From: Fusarium oxysporum f. sp. lycopersici 4287
Taxonomy: Eukaryota; Ascomycota; Sordariomycetes; Hypocreales; Nectriaceae
Length of the DNA stretch: 13,870 bases
Reading direction: 5' to 3'
Assembly (NCBI RefSeq): GCF_000149955.1
Contig: NW_017264874.1
Location: 1-13,870, forward strand
Numbering within the stretch: position 1 is the first letter of the stretch; every line of letters starts with the position of its first letter. Below are positions 8,255-13,870 of this stretch, in pieces. The notes under the pieces were generated by a model. That model had not been told where the DNA came from. It did not search any database and saw nothing but the letters and a program-made list of their open reading frames with translations. The translations under genes were made by a program, and so were the position numbers.

Positions 8255-8260
8255 AATAAA
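8255..8260 (+). terminator. LTR polyadenylation signal AATAAA
   Basis: AATAAA within the LTR downstream of the TATA box. In the 3' LTR the same motif would end the genomic transcript. Confidence 0.4.
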
Positions 8261-8318
8261 ACTTCTTTACATTAATCAAGCCTAACACGCATTAAATCTA
8301 CCATTAAGAGACGTGACA

Positions 8319-8463
8319 CTTCGACAAGCTCAGTTTACGCCCTACGCAATCTGCCAACAATAAACCTAGCACGGCTTAGTTTATCCACAGTTAGAAACCA
8401 ACCGTCACACGTTAATAGCTCTTATTCAGACCATACCGCGTAACGCTAAGCAATATCTACGCA
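8319..8463 (+). other. Leader between LTR and Gag, no tRNA-type primer site seen
   Basis: The sequence directly after the LTR (CTTCGACAAGCTCAG...) does not start with TGG, as a site pairing with a tRNA CCA end would. I also did not find its reverse complement in the LTR, which a Tf1-like self-priming element would need. Priming is unresolved. Confidence 0.4.
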
Positions 8464-8994
8464 ATGGCACCCGTTACTCCAAGCCGCCCTTCGACTGCCA
8501 GACGTTCCCAGCATGTCACACCTCCTAAGGAACCTCGACCTCTTGCAGAGGAACTCCAGGAAGTCCCGATGGAAATAGACGAGGAAGGAGACATTAAGAG
8601 TCCTCCTATCCACCCAAACTCTCACGAAGACGAAGTCAAGAAACTCAAGAAGAAACTTCGTAACCTGGGGGGAGCAACACAATACCCTCCTAGACAACGC
8701 CAAGAACAACGCCAAAATCGCGCAGAACCGAATCAAGGCCTTAAAGAAAAAGGTGGCCGACCTCGCCGAAATTGCAGAGTCACTCAGAAAAACAGCCGAA
8801 AACAGTCAGAGGCTGTATAAGGAATATATCGAACATACCTAAGCCCTCGTTGCTACCGGAAAAGACCCTGGAGAGATCCTTCGACCTCGTCAGCCTGATT
8901 CTTTCAATGGCAACGCCGACAAATTGCAAGGATTCCTCACTAGCCTCCGGAGCTACCAGATATACTATCCAATTCAGTTCACGACCGAAGAATT
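8464..8994 (+). pseudogene. gag: Gag, N-terminal part, frameshifted
   Basis: ATG 8464 begins a hydrophilic Pro/Ser-rich N-terminus followed by charged helix (EVKKLKKKLRNLG). At the six-G run 8667-8672 the sensible frame changes. The next frame gives a long coiled coil (KNNAKIAQNRIKALKKKVADL and onward), then FNGNADKLQGFLTSLRSYQ, the start of a retrotransposon Gag capsid domain (PF03732-like). One extra G in the run explains the switch. TAA 8840-8842 interrupts the second frame in a CAA-like position. The remainder of the capsid domain is lost in the N gap. Gag forms the virus-like particle that packages element RNA in the cytoplasm. Confidence 0.75.
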
Positions 8995-9348
8995 NNNNNN
9001 NNNNNNNNNNNNNNNNNNNNNNNNNNNNNNNNNNNNNNNNNNNNNNNNNNNNNNNNNNNNNNNNNNNNNNNNNNNNNNNNNNNNNNNNNNNNNNNNNNNN
9101 NNNNNNNNNNNNNNNNNNNNNNNNNNNNNNNNNNNNNNNNNNNNNNNNNNNNNNNNNNNNNNNNNNNNNNNNNNNNNNNNNNNNNNNNNNNNNNNNNNNN
9201 NNNNNNNNNNNNNNNNNNNNNNNNNNNNNNNNNNNNNNNNNNNNNNNNNNNNNNNNNNNNNNNNNNNNNNNNNNNNNNNNNNNNNNNNNNNNNNNNNNNN
9301 NNNNNNNNNNNNNNNNNNNNNNNNNNNNNNNNNNNNNNNNNNNNNNNN
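8995..9348. other. Assembly gap (354 Ns)
   Basis: A run of 354 Ns inside Gag. Its length is a multiple of three, yet Gag is in frame 2 before it and frame 1 after it. Either the gap length is an estimate or another indel lies within. Open frames reported across it have no meaning. Confidence 0.99.
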
Positions 9349-9855
9349 AACGAACTTGCCAGTATTGCTGTAGAAATCGATAATTAACAGTATGAACGAC
9401 GCAGGGAAAAGCAAGCTGAGAAACACGGAGGGTCGTATAACCCCCGATGGAACACCAAACAGCAACACGCCAACCAAGGGAAGAAACGACAGAACGATAC
9501 CTCGTATGGTACCGATGCAGGACCTATAGTTATTGCGATGGCTAAACGAGACAAAACCCAAATCACTTGCTATAACTGTGGCAAGAAAGGACATTACGAA
9601 CAAGAATGTAAGAACCCCGTTAAAACTAACCAAAAATACAGGCCAGTACCCGAAGGTAAGAAAATCAACATGGTCAAGAAAAACGACGAACCTCAGATGG
9701 TAATTAAAACCATCAACATGACAAGAAAAGATAGATATGACATAACACAAACGACACGAATCGACAACTTCGACCCATCTCTCGATGTATGCAACCCATT
9801 CCTTAGCAAGGAAGAAACTCTTAAAAAATACTACCAAAACCTGGACCCAGAATAA
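9349..9855 (+). pseudogene. gag: Gag, C-terminal part with CCHC zinc knuckle
   Basis: The frame opens with ELASIAVEIDN, TAA 9385-9387, then QYERRREK, matching the end of the fungal gypsy Gag capsid where a residue such as Gln or Arg stands at the stop. The nucleocapsid knuckle CYNCGKKGHYEQEC (9568-9609, C-x2-C-x4-H-x4-C) binds element RNA. A basic Lys-rich stretch follows. TAA 9853-9855 ends the open stretch, but the same frame continues to read protein-like past it to about 9950 (with one more stop, TAG 9919-9921), so this stop may also be RIP-made. Confidence 0.8.
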
Positions 9856-9944
9856 CGACCCGTACTAGGACACACAGCCCTCGTAGCAACAGTTCACACA
9901 CAAAGCAAAAGTGAAAAATAGGCGAAGAAAAGAGCATATAATGC

Positions 9945-10070
9945 GAAGAGACGAGAAGGTTCCGGGATGTTGACGTTGGCTTTGAGGGCTGGATTCCATG
10001 GTATAAAGCCTGTGTTCTTTGTCATTGAAGGGTCTTCATTGCCGGGCATTACCCGAACTAGAAGCATAAC
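9945..10070 (-). other. Composition-flipped patch inside the element, possible inverted segment
   Basis: The element's plus strand is A/C-rich and G-poor, but this stretch is G/T-rich. Its reverse complement is A/C-rich and stays open in one frame (MPGNEDPSMTKNTGFIPWNP, then continuing to about 9950). The sensible plus-strand frame changes from frame 1 to frame 2 across it. An inversion, a small insertion or an assembly join would each fit. No family could be assigned to either translation. Confidence 0.35.
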
Positions 10071-10096
10071 ACCTCACCAAGGGAAAATCTGTGTTC

Positions 10097-11160
10097 ATGG
10101 TCAAAAAGGGAAAGGAAATTGCCCCTAACACGGATAATGAACCGAGTACTAAGACAATCAACCAGGAAATCGATAACATTCCTGTTAAGGTCACCTTGCG
10201 ACGACTAAATCGACATATTAATGACCCTAACTATTTGGAATCTTGCAGAGTCTAAAGAAAATCCGATACTAGGAAACTCTGGAATAAGGATGAAAAGACG
10301 ATCTGGAACACCCCCATTATACTACAATACGACGAATTCAATCAACGTTTCTGGACCAGCAAACATCAGAAATATACAGAACTCGCCAGAGAACGAGCAA
10401 TCACGGAGCAAGATAATAACATTTATATCCGAGCTTACACAAAGGAAGCATTAGAAGACCCCACAATTCCAGAAGAATGTATATAAGCCGAAAGGGACCT
10501 AAGGAGGTACCCAGATTACCCGAATCACAGGCAGATATCTTAGATATTATGCACACGAAACTATTGTCCACGACACTGGCAAGATAAAGTAGCAAACAAC
10601 TGCTTCCCAGTACAAGTCCCAGAACATCAAGAACAGAAACCCTACTTAATTATCAATACACTCAGATACCAAGTTACAAAGAGATATAGAGGATCTTAAG
10701 TAGCAAAACTAGAAGCTTATATAGAAACACGAGAGCGAGCCCTAGCGCACATTTAGAACTCCTGATACATTGTATAATAGAGACAGAATATATAACAAGA
10801 AGTCGAGATCGCAGAAGAAGAAGCATCTCAAGACGAACAGGACATCTTCCGACAGCTAGATAAACAACAGCTGCAAGAACAATTAGAAGAAACGAAAAAA
10901 GAAAAAGGAAGACCCCTTACCGAAGAAGAGAAAGCAGACATCATCCTAGACCACGAGGTAGGAAAAATAGAAGCTGCTTATCAACAAAAATTAGCCACCT
11001 AGAACGAATGTCCTAGCGATATTAACTGCACTAAGAGCAAATGCAGCATGGATTACCTATAGGGAAAAGGCATGCGCCATCTGTAATGGAGCGACAGATA
11101 GGCGAAAAATCAGAGGCTAAACTACCTAAGAAAGCTCTGAGAATGGCAACGAAAGGACGC
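10097..11160 (+). pseudogene. Long Gln/Glu-rich spacer between Gag knuckle and protease, in frame 2
   Basis: From ATG 10097 frame 2 reads as continuous protein interrupted only by stops, at 10253, 10484, 10541, 10697, 10754, 10763, 10775, 10778, 10793, 11000 and further on. Most fit former Gln codons. The middle has YDEFNQRFWTSKHQKYTELA. From 10796 to 10999 it is a strongly charged coiled coil rich in Q, E and K. It ends with a Cys cluster (CPSDINCTKSKC, about 11009-11044). It overlaps the start of the protease frame (frame 1), so the parent element may have used a -1 shift here, or an indel separates the frames. I know no standard domain for it; it is probably an extended Gag C-terminus. Confidence 0.5.
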
Positions 11161-11520
11161 CAACAAACCTGCCTAGAACTGAAAGTCAGAATTAAGGGCA
11201 AGTGGCTAAGTGCACTTATAGATAGCAGAGCTGATATAAATTTTATTTCCCCTATAACGGTTAATAAACTAAGGCTACCATGGAAGGATAAGAACAACCT
11301 ATATACAGTATATAATGGACAAGGAGAAACCTATTTATATGAAAACGGAAATATTACCAGAGAGATTAATTACCTCAAGGTATTCGTTAACAGAAAGAAC
11401 TAAGGTATTAACTTCGATATTATCCTAGTATAGAGATACGATCTAGTACTTGGATACCCATGGCTATTATGCTATAACCTATAATTCAACTGGAGAACTG
11501 GCTAGGTGGACTGCAAAGAC
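11161..11520 (+). pseudogene. pol: Aspartic protease domain of Pol, active site altered
   Basis: Frame 1 reads CLELKVRIKGKWLSALIDSR and on, the retropepsin start, with the catalytic triplet at 11221-11229 as Asp-Ser-Arg instead of Asp-Ser/Thr-Gly. GGA to AGA is one G-to-A change, as RIP makes on the opposite strand. Downstream DLVLGYPWL matches the conserved gypsy protease end (ILG-x-PWL). Stops at 11401 (TAA), 11431 (TAG), 11482 (TAA) and 11503 (TAG) sit in Gln-like positions. The protease would cut Gag-Pol in the particle. It cannot work in this copy. Confidence 0.75.
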
Positions 11521-11943
11521 CACCCTTCAGATAATAGAAGCGATTCAGGCTACGACACGAGATCTCGAACTTCGACTGAAGAGAGCAGCGAAGACAGGAG
11601 CGGCAAAGTACCGCCCATTCCAAAAGGAACACGACACAAGTACCACAAAGGCAAGGTTAAATACATTAGACGAACGATAGCATCTCTCAAAGGACAGTTC
11701 AAACAACTGGACCAAGACATCAAGCAAATGAAACAGATTGCCGCGAAGGAATCTGACGAACGACTCAAGAACATACCACCGGAGTATCGTATCTATGAGA
11801 AATTGTTTCAAGAGGAACTAGACACAAAGTTACCTTAATACACGGACTACGATATTGAAATCGTACTAAAGGATGGAAAGAACCCGAAATTCTTCCCCAT
11901 CTATAATCTATCTTAAGACGAACTAGGAACGCTCAGAGAATAG
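11521..11943 (+). pseudogene. pol: Pol linker between protease and reverse transcriptase
   Basis: The same frame 1 continues with a hydrophilic, charged linker, a helical part (LKGQFKQLDQDIKQMKQIA), PPEYRIYEKLFQEE and then the RT approach KNPKFFPIYNLS...DELGTLRE. Stops at 11836 (TAA), 11914 (TAA) and 11941 (TAG). The last two lie where related elements have Glu or Gln between LS and EL, and Tyr or Gln after LRE. Confidence 0.7.
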
Positions 11944-12675
11944 ATAAACGATATGCTACGGAAAGGATACATTAGACCGTTAAAATCCTTAGCAGGATAT
12001 CCGGTTATATTCATACTAAAACCCAATTCGAACAAACTACGACTTATAGTAGATTACCAACAACTCAACGAGATCACTGAAAAGGACAGAACACCGTTAC
12101 TACTTATCACCGAACTCAAGGACCGTCTATTCGGCAAAAAATGGTTTACCGCCCTCGATCTCAAATCTGCTTACAATCTCATTCGAATCAAAGAAGGCGA
12201 CGAATGGAAAACAGCCTTTCGAACGAAATACGGACTATTCGAATACTTGGTTATGCCTTTTGGATTAACCAACGCACCCGCAGTATTCCAACGCATGATC
12301 ACGAACGTACTTCGAGAATACCTTGACATCTTTGTAGTTTACTACCTAGACGATATCCTCATCTTCTCTGACACAGAAGAAGAGCACACAGAACACGTCC
12401 ACAAGGTTTTGAAAGCACTGCAAGACGCCAACATGCTCGTCGAACCCACTAAAAGCCACTTCCACCAGTCTCAAGTAACGTACTTAGGACATGAAATCTC
12501 ACACAACGAAATCAGGATAGACAGGCGAAAGATTACAGCAGTCGCTGAATGGAAAGTCCCAACATCGGTAAAAGAAACCCAATCCTTCCTAGGATTTGCC
12601 AACTACTACCGACGATTCATTAAGGACTTTAGCAAAATCGCTATCCCCCTCACCGAGATTACCAAGAAGGATAAA
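11944..12675 (+). pseudogene. pol: Reverse transcriptase domain of Pol, longest intact stretch
   Basis: An uninterrupted 244-codon stretch covers nearly the whole RT (PF00078): GYIRPLKSLAGYPVIFILKP, then VDYQQLNEIT, the first catalytic Asp in FTALDLKSAYN (12157-12159), FRTKYGLFEYLVMPFGLTNA, and the active-site YLDD (12343-12354). The thumb-side motif FLGFANYYRRFI follows. All three catalytic aspartates remain. The enzyme would copy element RNA into DNA inside particles, but flanking stops prevent a complete Pol. The sequence is clearly Ty3/gypsy rather than copia type. Confidence 0.92.
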
Positions 12676-13182
12676 TAATTCCAATAGAACGATAAGGCAT
12701 AAGAAGCTTTCGGGAAGCTTAAAGCATTAATTACAAGCAAACCCGTCCTAGTTATATTCGACCTAGACCGACAAGTTAAACTCGAAACCGATGCTTCTGA
12801 CTTTGCCCTAGGAGGACAAATAGGACAACGAGACGATAACAGTATACTACACCCTATTGCTTTCTATTCTTATAAGATGCATAGAGCAGAGCTTAACTAT
12901 CCTATCTATGACAAAGAATTCCTAGCTATTATTAACTGTTTTAAGGAATTTAGATACTACCTCAGAGGAAGTAAACACCCAGTGAAAGTTTTCACTGACT
13001 ACAAGAACATAGCTTACTTTGCGATGACACAAGAGTTAAACCGATGATAACTACGCTACGCCAAATACCTATGTAAATTTAACTTCACCATAGCGCACTG
13101 TAAAGGAACAGACAATGGATGCGCAGACGCCGTTAATCGATGACCAGACTTTGACACTAGAACTATTAAGACCAAGGAATAA
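12676..13182 (+). pseudogene. pol: RNase H domain of Pol
   Basis: After three clustered stops (12676 TAA, 12685 TAG, 12700 TAA), frame 1 shows TDAS (Asp at 12790), YDKEFLAI (Glu at 12916), FTDYKNIAYF (Asp at 12997) and KGTDNGCADAVNR (Asp at 13126), the RNase H acidic set of gypsy elements. The TAG at 12685 stands where relatives have Trp (FQW), a TGG-to-TAG change. Stops at 13045 (TGA) and 13048 (TAA) replace a conserved Arg-Gln pair; 13141 (TGA) replaces an Arg; 13180 is TAA. RNase H would remove template RNA. Confidence 0.85.
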
Positions 13183-13870
13183 CTCTTAGAAACCAACTCT
13201 AAAGGAGAATATCAGTTTACACAACCTGTCAAAACCATCGCCTTAACCTGCAAAGGAATAACAGAAGAAGAAAAACAATGCTACATCGGATTCAAGAAAT
13301 ACATCTCTATGCAACAATTGAAAGAACACCATCGAGATACGCACGAGAAACCCGAAGAAGCCAGCGCAAGCCATCTTTCCTGGTATTTCGGATTAGGAAG
13401 AGACGAACAAATCAGACAAATTATAGATAAATGCCTAATCTGCAAGAAAAAACCACAGGGATGGAGATACCTAATACAATCCCTCACAGACCAAGATAAG
13501 CAAGAAAGAGTGGAATAAGAATTCATCTACGAAATCTACGCACACCTATTACATAGACACCAAGGAGTCACGAAAACAATAAAACGACTTTAAGAACTAG
13601 GCTACCGCCATTTCAAAAAGGGACAAGTTGAAAAGGTCATAAAATAATGCGATTTATGTGCAAAAACAAAAGCGCAAAGACACAAACCTTATAGATAACT
13701 ACAACCCTTGCCAGTAGCACAACGACCTTGGGATTTGATTATAATAGACTTTATAACCAAACTACCCTTGTCAGAAGAACCCTTAACCGGAATCTTCTAT
13801 GACAGTATTATAGTTATTATTAACCGACTTACAAAGTTCTCTTACTACCTACCCTACAGAGAAGCAACAG
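13183..13870 (+). pseudogene. pol: Integrase N-terminal region of Pol, cut by the window edge
   Basis: A linker of about 110 codons comes first. The HHCC zinc-binding part follows: H-x4-H in HLLHRHQG (about 13540) and C-x2-C in CDLC (about 13648-13659). Next is RHKPY, then the start of the catalytic core (PWDLIIIDFITKLP, first catalytic Asp in IDF) and a stretch resembling YDSI-x-VI-x-DRLTK, where the conserved Asp is Asn (GAC to AAC). Stops at 13516, 13591, 13645 and 13696, all TAA in Gln-like places. The second Asp and the Glu of the DDE triad lie outside the window. Integrase would insert the DNA copy. Confidence 0.85.

Larger units (their letters stand above)
8029..8318 (+). repeat. 5' long terminal repeat, 290 bp
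   Basis: Begins TGTTACG and ends CGTGACA, short inverted ends matching in 6 of 7 bases with the usual TG...CA. It contains promoter-like and poly(A)-like signals in the expected order (TATA, then AATAAA) and lies just upstream of the Gag leader. The partner LTR is outside the window, so the borders rest on the terminal motif and position. Confidence 0.75.
8029..13870 (+). mobile_element. Ty3/gypsy LTR retrotransposon, RIP-degenerated, 3' end outside the window
   Basis: The order is LTR, leader, Gag with CCHC knuckle, protease, reverse transcriptase, RNase H, integrase, which is the Ty3/gypsy (Metaviridae) order. All parts are on the plus strand. The element is non-autonomous now: Gag carries a frameshift and stops, Pol carries 18 in-frame stops, and a stretch between them is in another frame. 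Stops stand where family members have Gln, Arg or Trp, as RIP would produce (CAA to TAA, CAG to TAG, CGA to TGA, TGG to TAG). Coding-strand composition is A- and C-rich and G-poor. A 354-base N gap interrupts Gag. The second LTR and the integrase catalytic core are beyond the right edge. Confidence 0.93.

Noticed and set aside
8974..9837. Long minus-strand ORF across the N run
   Set aside because: Most of it is unknown sequence. The rest is antisense to the Gag CCHC knuckle region.
11545..11811. Minus-strand ORFs in the Pol linker
   Set aside because: They are antisense to a frame that is continuous with protease and RT, and show no motif.
8464..13870. A genetic code in which TAA and TAG mean Gln
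   Set aside because: Most stops in Pol sit at Gln positions, but some are TGA for Arg and one is TAG for Trp. The HET and secreted-protein genes end at TAA in the expected place. RIP explains all of these.

Overview
This window looks like a piece of a filamentous ascomycete (Pezizomycotina) genome, from an accessory, repeat-rich compartment. The reasons are: short GT-AG introns of about 47-72 bp, some with CTRAY-type branch sites; a HET-domain heterokaryon-incompatibility protein; a DHA1-type MFS transporter; and a Ty3/gypsy LTR retrotransposon whose premature stops are almost all former Gln or Arg codons. That stop pattern is the mark of repeat-induced point mutation (RIP). AT-rich blocks of the kind RIP leaves behind separate the gene-bearing patches. 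A 354-base run of Ns shows the source is a draft assembly.

Layout: (1) 1-1027, plus strand, the 3' part of an MFS drug/proton antiporter gene in five exons, whose product seems to lack the central loop and TM7-TM8. (2) 1028-1584, terminator and short AT-rich intergenic DNA. (3) 1585-3325, plus strand, an intronless HET-domain gene of about 580 codons broken by one extra G in a G run. (4) 3326-4912, weak ORFs, then nearly 1 kb of AT-rich, probably RIP-mutated relic DNA ending at a perfect 16-bp palindrome. (5) 5334-5687, minus strand, a small secreted eight-cysteine basic protein of 93 residues that is only visible after splicing a 72-bp intron. I consider it the most interesting gene here. 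(6) 5690-7230, DNA with ORFs I cannot assign. (7) 7232-7805, minus strand, the 3' exons of an unrecognised coiled-coil-ended gene. (8) 8029 to the window end, the 5' LTR, Gag and Pol of a degenerate Ty3/gypsy retrotransposon whose 3' end lies outside the window.

The retroelement has a 290-bp LTR (TGTTACG...CGTGACA). It carries three palindromic hairpin units spaced exactly 32 bp apart, a combined TTACGTCA/CACGTG site, a TATA box and AATAAA. Gag has a CCHC knuckle, and Pol runs PR-RT-RNase H-IN in one frame with 18 in-frame stops. Between Gag and Pol lies an unusually long Gln/Glu-rich region in another frame, plus a roughly 120-bp patch where the strand composition flips.

The genes do not form an operon or pathway. 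An incompatibility gene, a cysteine-rich secreted protein and a transporter set among RIP-mutated repeats is the layout expected of a fast-evolving region of a fungal genome. All product names rest on reading motifs; no database search was run.
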